A stretch of DNA of 47,752 nt from an uncultured Collinsella sp. (GCA_959019775.1 CAUEPS010000015.1:1-47752); one strand, 5' to 3'; shown: positions 22,717 through 30,989, counted from the first letter of the stretch. Numbers and translations: made by a program. Notes: generated from the letters alone by a model not told the origin.

Positions 22717-23865
22717 ATGAAAACCATCAATCGTCTGGCCTCCTTTATCAAGGCCGACCACCGTTATGTGTACCTGGGCACGAGCGTTATCGCGGCGCTC
22801 GGCCTGGCGTTTAGCCAACGCAATCCCACGCCGCTGAGCTTCTTGGCGCCTACGGGCGTGTTCCAAGACTGCCTCTGGGCAATCCTTTGGGCCTGGCTCG
22901 TCGTGTCGGCGGCGGCGCTGGTCACCAAACTCATGCACTGGAACGACTATCGCGAAACGTCGCCGTTTGCTTCCGAGCGCTTCCGTCGCGGCGCGCGCCT
23001 GGGCAGCTACGTCGTGGTCGCCATCGCGGCGATCTTTTTCGTGGACCGCTGCGTCATGTCGTTTATCGACCTGGTGCAGGTGAGCATTGTCTCGGATTCC
23101 AACCCCAGCGACTTTTTGTCGAGCCTGGTCTACATGACCTACAAGAGCGGCGACTTCTTCATCCGCGGCATCGAGATCACCATCGCGCTCGCGACCTTCG
23201 GCACCGTCATCGCCTTTTTCCTGGCGCTGCTCTTTGTGTTCCTGCGTATTCAGACGTTCGACCGCGTGGATAACGATCTCACGCGCTTCTTTAAGAGCAT
23301 CGGCCGCGGCTTTGCGACCGTCTACTCTACCATCGTGCGCGGCACGCCCATGATGGTCCAGGGCCTGCTCATCTATTACGCGGGCTTCACCGTTTTGCGC
23401 GGCATGGGCTTCGAGACCGCCCAGGCCAACCAGATTTGGAGTACCTTCACCGCCGGTCTCGTCACCATCTCGCTCAACTCCACCGCCTACATGATGGAGG
23501 TCCTGCGCGGCGGTATCGAGTCCATCGATCCCGGCCAGGCCGAGGCGGCGCGCTCGCTGGGTCTGTCGCAGTGGCAGGCCATGCGCAAGGTCGTGTTCCC
23601 CCAGGGCATTAAAAACGCGATTCCGGCGCTCACCAACGAGCTCATCATCAACATCAAGGATTCGTCGGTGCTCTCGGTCATCGGCGTGTTCGACCTCATG
23701 TACGCCACCACCACCGTCGCCGGCGTGTACTACCGCCAGATGGAGGTCTACTGCGTGGCACTCGTGGTCTACCTGATCCTGACGCTCGTGGCGAGCCGCC
23801 TGCTCGAGGCCTTTGGCAAAAAGCTCGGCGCCGAGGCTCCGGCAACGCTGCCCAGCTCCAACTAG
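22717..23865 (+). CDS. Polar amino acid ABC transporter permease with N-terminal extension
   Basis: The C-terminal 230 or so residues form a HisM/GlnP-type permease: FFIRGIEITIALATFGTVIAFFLALLF, the STIVRGTPMMVQGLLIYY stretch, and the coupling EAA loop EAARSLGLSQWQAMRKVVFPQ. At 382 residues it is about 150 longer than the usual family size. The added N-terminus carries about three extra membrane spans (roughly residues 18-35, 50-72 and 95-115). AGGGAGG precedes the ATG. It lies between the binding lipoprotein and the ATPase in a three-gene operon. Confidence 0.88.
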   Translation: MKTINRLASFIKADHRYVYLGTSVIAALGLAFSQRNPTPLSFLAPTGVFQDCLWAILWAWLVVSAAALVTKLMHWNDYRETSPFASERFRRGARLGSYVVVAIAAIFFVDRCVMSFIDLVQVSIVSDSNPSDFLSSLVYMTYKSGDFFIRGIEITIALATFGTVIAFFLALLFVFLRIQTFDRVDNDLTRFFKSIGRGFATVYSTIVRGTPMMVQGLLIYYAGFTVLRGMGFETAQANQIWSTFTAGLVTISLNSTAYMMEVLRGGIESIDPGQAEAARSLGLSQWQAMRKVVFPQGIKNAIPALTNELIINIKDSSVLSVIGVFDLMYATTTVAGVYYRQMEVYCVALVVYLILTLVASRLLEAFGKKLGAEAPATLPSSN

Positions 23866-23887
23866 GCTCAAGACGAGGAGAATCATC

Positions 23888-24673
23888 ATGGCAGATACCG
23901 CCACTACCGGCACCGCGGCCGCCGCACAGACCAATGAGCCGCTCATCCGCGTCGAGGGCCTGCGTAAGAGCTTCGGATCGCTCGAGGTACTCAAGGGCAT
24001 CGACCTGTCCGTCAATCCCGGCGAGGTCGTCACCATTATCGGCGCCTCGGGCTCGGGCAAGTCGACCTTCCTGCGCTGCCTCAACCTGCTCGAGACCCCG
24101 GACGCGGGCCAAATCTGGTTCCACGGCCAGGACCTTACGGCCGAGCGCTGCAATATCAATAAACTCCGCGAGGACATCGGCATGGTGTTCCAGGGCTTTA
24201 ACCTGTTCAACAACATGGACGTGCTCGACAACTGCACGCTCGCGCCCGTCACGCTCAAAAAGATGAGCAAGGCCGAGGCCGAGAAGGTCGCGATGGAGCA
24301 TCTGACGAGCGTGGGGCTCGAAAAGTTCGCGCACGCCGCCGTGGGTCGCCTGTCCGGTGGTCAAAAGCAGCGCGTGGCCATCGCGCGCGCCCTGTGCATG
24401 AATCCGCAGATCATGCTGTTCGACGAGCCGACCTCCGCACTCGACCCCGAGATTGTGGGAGAGGTGCTCGAGGTCATGCGCAAGCTTGCGGCCGACGGCA
24501 TGACCATGGTCGTCGTCACGCACGAGATGGCCTTTGCCCGAACCGTGTCCGACCGCGTGGTCTTTATGGACAAGGGCGTGGTGCTCGAGGACGCCGCGCC
24601 GGCCGAGCTCTTCGGCAACCCCAAACACCAGCGCACTCGCGAGTTCCTCTCGCGTTATCTCGAGGACAAATAA
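23888..24673 (+). CDS. Polar amino acid ABC transporter ATP-binding protein
   Basis: A 261-residue GlnQ-type ATPase: Walker A GASGSGKST, Q-loop in GMVFQGFNLF, signature LSGGQKQR, Walker B with catalytic Glu in MLFDEPTSALD, and switch His in VVTHEMAFAR. A 20-residue Ala/Thr-rich tail precedes the domain. GAGGAG lies before the ATG at 23888. It energises the permease encoded just upstream. A GGGCCGC/GCGGCCC hairpin at 24697-24719 without a T-run separates it from the peptidase gene. Confidence 0.92.
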   Translation: MADTATTGTAAAAQTNEPLIRVEGLRKSFGSLEVLKGIDLSVNPGEVVTIIGASGSGKSTFLRCLNLLETPDAGQIWFHGQDLTAERCNINKLREDIGMVFQGFNLFNNMDVLDNCTLAPVTLKKMSKAEAEKVAMEHLTSVGLEKFAHAAVGRLSGGQKQRVAIARALCMNPQIMLFDEPTSALDPEIVGEVLEVMRKLAADGMTMVVVTHEMAFARTVSDRVVFMDKGVVLEDAAPAELFGNPKHQRTREFLSRYLEDK

Positions 24674-24745
24674 CCGACCGCAAACGCTTATGTGGCAGGG
24701 CCGCTCCGGTGGGGCGGCCCTCGTCATCACAATCGAAAGGATGTC

Positions 24746-26161
24746 ATGGCCGAGGTTTGGCGCTTCTTTGCGCATGAGGACGATTTTGCCGATATAGACG
24801 AGGCAGGCGCGTGCGAGCGCTTGGGCCGTGTGCTGTCGTTTCCGACTATCTCGAGCATGGATGCCGAGGCGGTGGACTGGCGGCCCTTCGACGACCTGCG
24901 CGCGTATATGCAGCAGGCCTGGCCGCGCGTGTTCGCGGCGGGCGAGGTCGAGCTTATCGACCATTCGCTATTGGTGACGCTTGCCGGCAGCGATCCGGCT
25001 CTTAAGCCCATTATGCTCATGGGCCACATGGACGTGGTCCCCGTGGTGCCGGGTACCGAGGCCGACTGGACGCACGCCCCCTTTAGCGGGCACGTGGACG
25101 ACACCTACATCTGGGGCCGCGGCGCGATCGACATGAAGGACCAGGTCGCAGGCATTCTCGAGGCTGTCGAGTATGCGCTGGCGCACGGTTGGCAGCACGA
25201 GCGGACGCTGCTCCTGGCCTTTGGCCAGGACGAGGAGACTACGCAGTACGGCGCAGGCGCCATCGGCCGCGCGCTCGAGGAGCGCGGCATTGAGCTTGAG
25301 TACCTGATCGACGAGGGCGACTACCGCATCGTTCCGGCTGCCGAGTACAGCGCGGGCGAGGGTTGGCTCATGCACGCCGACCTGGCTGAGAAAGGTTATG
25401 CCGACATTGTGCTCAAGACAAAGAGCGCGGGTGGACATTCTTCCAACCCCTACGGCGGCACGTCGCTCGAGGTGCTCAGTCGTGCCATCACCGCAATCTG
25501 CGATATCGAGTGGCCGACGCGCGTGACCGACTTGCTTGCCGCCCAGCTCGTCGAGTTGGGGCTCTACACGGCCGATGAAATTGCCGCCAACGGGGATGCC
25601 ATTGTCCGCGATTGCCTCGCCAGCAAGAAGCTCTATCCGCTGGTGACGACCACCTGCGCACCCACGCAGATCGAGGGTGGCAGCACCGGCGCCAACGTAA
25701 TGCCGCAGGATATGTGGGCCAACATCAACTTCCGCATGCTCGAGGGCACGAGCGTGGCCGACGTTGTGGCGCGCTGCCGTGAGGCAGTTGCCGCGGCGGA
25801 CCTTGCCGGTCGTGTCGAAGTGGAGCTGGGCCCCGGCAGCTCCGAACCCTCGCCGTCCCCGCGCATCGGTGGTCCCGGCCTCGAGGCGGTTCGCTCCATC
25901 GCCGCCCGCTATTTCCGTAATCCAAAGGGGACGGAGGAAAACGGATCATTCGAGCCAGTGGCAATTGTGCCCTCGACCGTGATCGGTGCGACCGACGCTG
26001 CCAACTACCAACAAATTTGCCCTGAGTGCATTCGCTTCTCGGCCTTTGTGGTTGATGACGACGAGTGTGATCGCGGCGTCCACGGCACCAACGAGCGCAT
26101 CACCCGCCGCGCCTACCTCCAGGGCATCCGCTTTCTCGTTGCTCTACTCCAAACGCTCTAG
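24746..26161 (+). CDS. M20 family zinc carboxypeptidase (CPS1/PM20D1-like)
   Basis: A 471-residue metallopeptidase. The metal and catalytic residues are in place: His94 and Asp96 in MGHMDVVPV, Asp129 in GRGAIDMKD, and Glu163-Glu164 in FGQDEE. The lid domain begins KSAGGHSSNPYGGTS. QIEGGSTGANVMPQDMWANINFRML and the layout favour the carboxypeptidase S / PM20D1 branch over succinyl-diaminopimelate desuccinylase. The ATG at 24746 has GAAAGGA before it. It lies 72 bases after an amino acid transporter operon and could hydrolyse imported N-acyl amino acids or dipeptides, which is an inference from position. Confidence 0.86.
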   Translation: MAEVWRFFAHEDDFADIDEAGACERLGRVLSFPTISSMDAEAVDWRPFDDLRAYMQQAWPRVFAAGEVELIDHSLLVTLAGSDPALKPIMLMGHMDVVPVVPGTEADWTHAPFSGHVDDTYIWGRGAIDMKDQVAGILEAVEYALAHGWQHERTLLLAFGQDEETTQYGAGAIGRALEERGIELEYLIDEGDYRIVPAAEYSAGEGWLMHADLAEKGYADIVLKTKSAGGHSSNPYGGTSLEVLSRAITAICDIEWPTRVTDLLAAQLVELGLYTADEIAANGDAIVRDCLASKKLYPLVTTTCAPTQIEGGSTGANVMPQDMWANINFRMLEGTSVADVVARCREAVAAADLAGRVEVELGPGSSEPSPSPRIGGPGLEAVRSIAARYFRNPKGTEENGSFEPVAIVPSTVIGATDAANYQQICPECIRFSAFVVDDDECDRGVHGTNERITRRAYLQGIRFLVALLQTL

Positions 26162-26176
26162 CCAAAAAGCAAGCTC

Positions 26177-26209
26177 TTGGTGCAATGGGGTCAGGTTTGT
26201 TTGCACCAA
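26177..26209. repeat. REP-like hairpin TTGGTGCAA / TTGCACCAA
   Basis: Nine perfectly paired bases on each side (26177-26185 and 26201-26209) enclose TGGGGTCAGGTTTGT. It belongs with the related motif at 21646-21680. Confidence 0.6.
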
Positions 26210-26275
26210 TCATTCCGTGCGGGTTATATGCAGGTTTGCCTGGGCACGCTATCATGTTTGGGTTAGACCGCAACT

Positions 26276-26329
26276 ATGTACCCCATACGCGAAGGGATGC
26301 GCATGTATCTGAAGATCGACATGTTCTAG
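26276..26329 (+). CDS. Possible 17-residue leader peptide upstream of prfA
   Basis: An ATG-TAG frame encodes MYPIREGMRMYLKIDMF. The internal start at 26297 has GCGAAGGG immediately upstream, so a 10-residue version beginning MRMYLKIDMF could be made as well. It lies 81 bases before the prfA start, and no other gene occupies 26162-26410. Such short frames arise by chance, and no attenuator structure was identified. Confidence 0.22.
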   Translation: MYPIREGMRMYLKIDMF

Positions 26330-26410
26330 CCGGGCTTACCCCCGCAGCGGCGCCGTGCGCCCCATCAATTCTGCCGATTTTCACCTTCACGCATATAAAG
26401 GAGTCCCGCC

Positions 26411-27478
26411 ATGCGCGACAAGCTCGAAAAGATTATCAAGGCCTACGAGGAGCTCGAGAAGAAGCTTTCCGACCCGGCCGTCGCCTCCGATATCAAGGAG
26501 TTTACGCGTCTCAACAAGGAGTACGCGCACCAGTCCGACCTCATTGCCGCCTCGCGCGAGTACATCGGCGCGCTCGATGACATCGAGGCTGCCAAGGAAA
26601 TGCTGCACGATACCACCGATGCCGATGAGAAGGAGATGCTCCAGATGGACATCTCCGAGAACGAGGCAAAGCTTCCCCAGCTCGAGGAAGACATCAAGTA
26701 CATGCTCATTCCGAGCGACCCCAATGACGACAAGAACACCATCGTCGAGATCCGCTCCGCCGCCGGTGGCGACGAGGCAGCCATCTTTGCCGGCGATCTG
26801 TACAAGATGTACCAGCGCTTCTGCGAGTCGCGCGGCTGGAAGACCACCGTGCTCGACTCCAGCCCCAGCGAGGCCGGCGGCTTTAAGTCCATCGAGTTCA
26901 AGGTCGAGGGCGACCGCGTCTACTCCGTCATGAAGTTCGAGTCCGGCGTGCACCGTGTCCAGCGCGTTCCCAAGACCGAGTCCCAGGGCCGTATCCAGAC
27001 CTCCACGGCAACCGTCGCCGTGCTTCCCGAGGCCGAGGAGATCGACGTCCAGATCAACCAATCCGATCTGCGCATCGATACCTACTGTGCCTCCGGCCCT
27101 GGCGGTCAGTGCGTTAACACCACCTACTCCGCCGTGCGCATCACCCACCTGCCCACCAATACCGTGGTGCAGTCGCAGGAGCAGCGTTCCCAAATCCAGA
27201 ACCGCGAGGTCTGCATGCAGATGCTGCGTGCCCGTCTGTACGAGATGGAACTCGAGAAGCAGCAGGCCGAGCTCGGCGCCGAGCGCCAGAGCCAGATCGG
27301 TCACGGCAACCGTTCCGAGAAGATCCGTACCTATAACCAGCCCCAGGATCGCGTGACCGATCACCGTATCGGCTTCAACTCCACCTACAACGGCGTCCTT
27401 CTGGGCGATCAGCTCGGCACTGTCATCGAGGCACTTGCCGCCGCCGAGCGAGCCGAGAAGCTGGCACAGGCTGTGTAG
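26411..27478 (+). CDS. prfA: Peptide chain release factor 1
   Basis: A 355-residue class I release factor that ends translation at UAA and UAG. The catalytic motif is GPGGQ (CASGPGGQCVNTTYSAVR), followed by DLRIDTY-type context before it; the codon-recognition tripeptide is P-x-T (VQRVPKTESQGRIQTS), which marks RF1 rather than RF2 (SPF). Length agrees with the family. AAAGGAG lies before the ATG. PrmC, which methylates the GGQ glutamine, is encoded about 600 bases downstream, after repeat copy C. Confidence 0.97.
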   Translation: MRDKLEKIIKAYEELEKKLSDPAVASDIKEFTRLNKEYAHQSDLIAASREYIGALDDIEAAKEMLHDTTDADEKEMLQMDISENEAKLPQLEEDIKYMLIPSDPNDDKNTIVEIRSAAGGDEAAIFAGDLYKMYQRFCESRGWKTTVLDSSPSEAGGFKSIEFKVEGDRVYSVMKFESGVHRVQRVPKTESQGRIQTSTATVAVLPEAEEIDVQINQSDLRIDTYCASGPGGQCVNTTYSAVRITHLPTNTVVQSQEQRSQIQNREVCMQMLRARLYEMELEKQQAELGAERQSQIGHGNRSEKIRTYNQPQDRVTDHRIGFNSTYNGVLLGDQLGTVIEALAAAERAEKLAQAV

Positions 27479-27625
27479 GTTACGCGGTTTTACCAAACCG
27501 CGTAACGGCTCGACGCTGCAAACGCCCCTAAGCGGCAATCTGACGTTCAATCGTCGGTCGCGTACCGAAGTACGCTTCCCTCCTCTTTCACGTCACCTTG
27601 CTCGCTTAGGGGCGTTTTCGCTGAC
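27479..27625 (+). repeat. Dispersed hairpin-core repeat, copy C (full length)
   Basis: It starts immediately after the prfA stop with a perfect 12-bp hairpin (GTTACGCGGTTT / AAACCGCGTAAC, loop TACC). The core GGCTCGACGCTGC then CGGCAATCTGACGTTCAA follows. AAACGCCCCTAAGCG (27520-27534) pairs over a long range with CGCTTAGGGGCGTTT (27603-27617). Between them is the variable hairpin GCGTAC-CGAA-GTACGC (27559-27574). It ends CGCTGAC, like copy D. Confidence 0.78.
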
Positions 27626-28073
27626 TTATGCTCAACCTGCGGCGTCTTAGAGGTAGCCATTGGGGACGTTCTTAAACGGCTAGGTTGGGCTTATTGCTTT
27701 GAGGTGTTATTCAATCGGTTTTGATGGCCTTTAGGCTGTTTGCCTGCTTAAAGCAATTAACGGTGTGCATCTGCTATTGAAAATATTGCTCGAAAAATCG
27801 TCCAAGAAGTCGTGGGGCCTTTTTTGACGCGTCGCTCGTCAAGTGATGTGGCAAGCGTTTGGTTAGATATTGGTCAGTTTTGGGGCAACCTTGCCAAAAG
27901 CTTGACGGATGCAGATTTAGACGTCGATGAATGAACACTCTAGGCAGGCTCCAAGCAAAATTCTGGGCTGATTCTCGATAATCGCTTCCAATCGTCCCTT
28001 GCCGCGTGCCACCCTCGCGTACAATCTGCTCCGACATTCGCGCGCCGCCCGGCGCTTAAGAGGGGAGGACCCC
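27626..28073. other. Intergenic region without a recognised gene
   Basis: The segment is visibly richer in A and T than its surroundings. It begins with a GGGGACGTTCTT motif (27662-27673) related to the hairpin at 16221-16260, and holds an ATTGCTTT (27693-27700) / AAAGCAAT (27750-27757) pairing. An 87-codon frame on the minus strand (27774-28037) shows no family features and no ribosome-binding site. TACAAT near 28020 may be the -10 of the prmC promoter. Nothing else is seen. Confidence 0.5.
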
Positions 28074-29324
28074 ATGGCAAACGAGATCTGGACCATCAAG
28101 CGTTGTCTCGAGTGGACCAAGGAGTACCTGGCCGAGCGCGGTGAGGAGCATCCCCGTCTTTCTGCCGAGTGGCTGCTGTGCGCGGCAACGGGCCTGGCGC
28201 GTATCGACTTGTATATGCGCATGGACGAGACGCTCGACGCAGCGCAGCTCGAGACCATGCACGCAGCCGTCGTCCGTCGCGCGAAGGGCGAGCCGCTGCA
28301 GTACATCACCGGTAGCACGCAGTTTCGCATGATCGACGTCGCGTGCGCCCCCGGCGTGCTCATCCCGCGCCCCGAGACCGAGATGCTCGTCGAAGAAGTC
28401 CTGAACTACCTGGATGCCGAGGTGCTGAGCCCCGAGGCCGCCGCCCGCCAGCGCGTGGAGCTGCCTTGGAACGATGAGGTCGAGCAGGCTCGCAAAGCCG
28501 AGGCGGCGCTGGCCGACGAGCGCGCGACCGCCGAGCGCCGTGCTGCCAACCTGACGGCCGCCGATGAGGCTGCGCTGGGTAGCGATGTGCTCGGTAGCCG
28601 CGCCTATGCCGAGGAGCTTGCCGATCGCGAGGCCGAGGAAGCCGCCGCGCAGGCGGCAGAAGCAGAGGCCATGGAAACCCCCGAGCCCGAGCTCGACGAA
28701 TACGGCATCGCCATCGACGGTGCCGACCAGGAGACGGCTTCAGCTCAGGATGCTGCTGCGCCTGCTCCAACTGAGCCCCGCGTCGCCCGCGTTCTCGAGG
28801 TCGGCTGCGGCACGGGCTGCATCTCGCTCTCGCTTGCCTGGGAGCGTCGCGGCCACGTCACCTGCACTGCTACCGATATCGAGCCGCGCGCCATCGACCT
28901 TGCTACCAAAAACCGCGATGCGCTTGGCCTCGCGTCCGACGAGGTCGCCTTCAGCCTCACGAACCTGGTGAGCTCCATTCCCCACGACGAGTGGGGCACC
29001 TTTGACGTACTCGTCTCCAACCCGCCCTACATCCCCACCGATGTCATGCGCTCGCTGCCGCACGAGGTCAAGGACTTTGAGCCCGATCTGGCGCTCGAGG
29101 GCGGTGCCGACGGCCTCGATATCTTCCGCCGTCTGCTCAACGCGGCACCCTACATGCTACGCGCCGGCGGCCTCTTTGCCTGCGAGCTCTACGAGGGCGC
29201 GCTCGACGCTGCGGCCGAGCTCTGCCGTCAAGCGGGTCTGTCGGACGTGCGCATCGTCCACGACCTCACCGATCGCCCCCGCATCGTCCGAGCCATCGTC
29301 ACCGAGCCCAAGCAGCGCATTTAA
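28074..29324 (+). CDS. prmC: Release factor glutamine methyltransferase with large acidic insertion
   Basis: PrmC methylates the Gln of the GGQ motif in release factors using S-adenosylmethionine. The N-terminal helical domain (residues 1-110) ends in the linker VLIPRPETEMLVEEVL, and the methyltransferase domain starts at about 238 with EVGCGTGCISLSLA and contains the diagnostic NPPYI (316-320). Between them lie about 120 residues (115-236) rich in Ala and Glu with no counterpart in typical 280-residue PrmC proteins, giving 416 residues. The insertion contains charged helix-like stretches (EEAAAQAAEAEAM). GGGGAGGA precedes the ATG. It follows prfA, its substrate gene. Confidence 0.92.
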   Translation: MANEIWTIKRCLEWTKEYLAERGEEHPRLSAEWLLCAATGLARIDLYMRMDETLDAAQLETMHAAVVRRAKGEPLQYITGSTQFRMIDVACAPGVLIPRPETEMLVEEVLNYLDAEVLSPEAAARQRVELPWNDEVEQARKAEAALADERATAERRAANLTAADEAALGSDVLGSRAYAEELADREAEEAAAQAAEAEAMETPEPELDEYGIAIDGADQETASAQDAAAPAPTEPRVARVLEVGCGTGCISLSLAWERRGHVTCTATDIEPRAIDLATKNRDALGLASDEVAFSLTNLVSSIPHDEWGTFDVLVSNPPYIPTDVMRSLPHEVKDFEPDLALEGGADGLDIFRRLLNAAPYMLRAGGLFACELYEGALDAAAELCRQAGLSDVRIVHDLTDRPRIVRAIVTEPKQRI

Positions 29325-29375
29325 GCTGAACTAATAGACATTTGCTCAAGTTTGCTCTTGCAATATACCGTAAAA

Positions 29376-29390
29376 CTTCTACTATAGAAG
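29376..29390 (+). promoter_or_regulatory. Perfect palindrome over the toxin-antitoxin promoter
   Basis: CTTCTA-CTA-TAGAAG overlaps a likely -10 element (TACTAT, 29380-29385), 16 bases downstream of TTGCAA. It ends nine bases before the toxin start. A DNA-binding antitoxin encoded in the same operon makes autorepression at this site likely. Confidence 0.55.
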
Positions 29391-29399
29391 GAGAAAGGT

Positions 29400-29795
29400 A
29401 TGTCAAATCAGCTGCATCGGTACCGTATCGTGCTTGATTACATTGAACCTTGGCTTGATGAGCAGGATGAAGCTACGCTGAAGCAGATTTATGCAGACCT
29501 TTTGGTGCTCGAGAAGGAGGGTCCCAGCCTTGGTCGTCCACTGGTTGACCGTGTCAAGGGCTCGAAGCTTCATCATTTAAAGGAGCTGAGAGTGACTTCA
29601 TGTGGTGGGCAGGTGATCCGCATCCTCTTCGCCTTTGACCCCAAGCGCCAAGCGGTATTGCTATTGGCGGGTGATAAGTCGCGAGCGGGATCGTCAAGGG
29701 CAAAATGGAACGGCTGGTATGCGATCAACATTCCAAAGGCCGAGCAAATATACCGTCGCCACGTAAGGAGGCTCGATCGAGATGGAACTGCATGA
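29400..29795 (+). CDS. HigB/Gp49-type toxin of a type II toxin-antitoxin system
   Basis: A 131-residue RelE/ParE-superfamily protein of the HigB-like (phage Gp49-related) group: a helical start, then VDRVKGSKLHHLKELRVTSCGGQVIRILFAFDPKRQAVLLLAGDKS, the usual core strands with basic residues, and a long basic C-terminus. Such toxins cleave mRNA on the ribosome. GGAGAAAGG lies before the ATG. The toxin comes first, and its last 14 bases overlap the antitoxin gene, the order typical of higBA. The pair and its AT-richer flank interrupt the prfA-prmC-sua5 neighbourhood. Confidence 0.8.
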   Translation: MSNQLHRYRIVLDYIEPWLDEQDEATLKQIYADLLVLEKEGPSLGRPLVDRVKGSKLHHLKELRVTSCGGQVIRILFAFDPKRQAVLLLAGDKSRAGSSRAKWNGWYAINIPKAEQIYRRHVRRLDRDGTA

Positions 29796-30084
29796 GTATA
29801 TGGAATCTCGCGGGATAACACGCGACTCCATTACCGCCGAGCAGGAGAGGACTCGCGATCGTATCGAAGCCTATAAGCTTGCTCAGATTCGCAGGCTAAA
29901 AGATCTAACACAGGCGTCGGTCGCCCAATCGATGGGCGTTTCTCAAAAACGCGTATCCGAGCTCGAGCGTGGGGAATTGGGTTCGATGAGGCTTGACACG
30001 CTGAGCAGGTACGCAGAGAGCCTCGGCGGAAAACTGGTTGCAAGCATCGAGTTTCCCGATCGTACCGTTACGCTTGCGCGCTAA
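29782..30084 (+). CDS. HigA-type antitoxin, XRE-family helix-turn-helix
   Basis: A 100-residue protein with a Cro/C1-type helix-turn-helix (QIRRLKDLTQASVAQSMGVSQKRVSELERGELGSMRLDTLSRYAESLGG) in the C-terminal half and an N-terminal helical arm for dimer or toxin contact. GGAGG-like sequence for initiation lies within the toxin gene, which overlaps by 14 bases, so synthesis of both is coupled. It should neutralise the toxin and repress the promoter through the palindrome at 29376-29390. Confidence 0.82.
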   Translation: MELHEYMESRGITRDSITAEQERTRDRIEAYKLAQIRRLKDLTQASVAQSMGVSQKRVSELERGELGSMRLDTLSRYAESLGGKLVASIEFPDRTVTLAR

Positions 30085-30232
30085 AAATCTTCAATTAACC
30101 CCCTCACTTTCACCGACTACTAGAGCCGCTCACCAAACCAACATGCGCTCTGGGCAAATAGGTTGAACGTTTCGTGCGAGAATGCCCCACAGTAAACAAA
30201 CTTGCACCAGAGCGTAAGGGGCTGGCATACAC

Positions 30233-30976
30233 ATGCAGACGGTCTATCGGGTATACGAGGGAGCGCGCGAGCCGCATCGGCTTGCAGTCGAGCGCACGGC
30301 CGAGCTACTCGGTCGCGGCGGCCTGGCGCTTATTCCAACCGAGACGGTCTACGGTGTCGCCGTGGCGGTCAACGCCTTCTCGGATGCCGTTCCACAAGAT
30401 ACAAGTGAACCTCTGCCGTGGCCGCGCGATCCGCAGGCCACCGTCAACGGCGCTGCGGTCCCTGCACTCGGTACCGGCTATCGTCGCATCTTTACCCTCA
30501 AGCAGCGCGAGCTCACCCAAACGGTTGCCTGGCTGGTCGATGATGCCGAGGCACTCGACCGCTATGGCGTGAATATCCCTAACGAGGCCCGCGTGCTCGC
30601 CCGACGATGCTGGCCGGGCGCCCTGACTATCGTGGTCAAGGCGGCCCCCTGCGTGCCGACCTTTATGCGCGCCGCCGACAACACGGTGGCACTTCGCGCT
30701 TCGGCCTCGCCCGTGGTGCAAGCGCTCATCCGCGCCTGCGGCAGCCCTCTTGCCTGCACCAGCGCAAACACGCACGGCGCGCCCGCGCCGGCAAGTTTTG
30801 CCACGGTGGAGGAGCGCATCCTGGAGGGGGTCGATGTGGCCGTCGACGCCGGTGAGACCCCGTGTCGCGACGCCTCAACCATCGTGTCGTTTCAGCACGG
30901 CGAGCTCCAGATCCTGCGCCAAGGCGCGCTTCCCGCATCAGAGATCGAACGGGTCCTGTCCGACCCGATGCAATAG
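30233..30976 (+). CDS. L-threonylcarbamoyladenylate synthase (Sua5/YciO/YrdC)
   Basis: A 247-residue enzyme of t6A tRNA modification; it makes threonylcarbamoyl-AMP from threonine, bicarbonate and ATP. Family features are LIPTETVYGVAVAV, the RIFTLKQRE segment with basic residues, WPGALTIVVKA, VALRAS and the terminal LACTSANTHGAPAP. There is no extra C-terminal Sua5 domain, so it is of the short TsaC type. An insertion of about 30 residues (ASDAVPQDTSEPLPWPRDP region) follows the first motif. The ATG at 30233 has AAGGGGC upstream. glpK begins 14 bases after its stop. Confidence 0.9.
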   Translation: MQTVYRVYEGAREPHRLAVERTAELLGRGGLALIPTETVYGVAVAVNAFSDAVPQDTSEPLPWPRDPQATVNGAAVPALGTGYRRIFTLKQRELTQTVAWLVDDAEALDRYGVNIPNEARVLARRCWPGALTIVVKAAPCVPTFMRAADNTVALRASASPVVQALIRACGSPLACTSANTHGAPAPASFATVEERILEGVDVAVDAGETPCRDASTIVSFQHGELQILRQGALPASEIERVLSDPMQ

Positions 30977-30989
30977 AAAGGTGTAAGCG

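Noticed and set aside
21589..24270. 893-codon open frame on the minus strand
   Set aside because: It lies opposite the ABC transporter genes, which have clear family motifs and ribosome-binding sites. Long antisense frames are common in high-GC DNA, and its translation shows no domain.
24697..24719. Terminator after the amino acid ABC ATPase gene
   Set aside because: The stem GGGCCGC/GCGGCCC is not followed by a T-run; at most a weak attenuating structure.
27774..28037. 87-codon minus-strand frame in the prfA-prmC gap
   Set aside because: No ribosome-binding site, no family resemblance, and it overlaps the likely prmC promoter.
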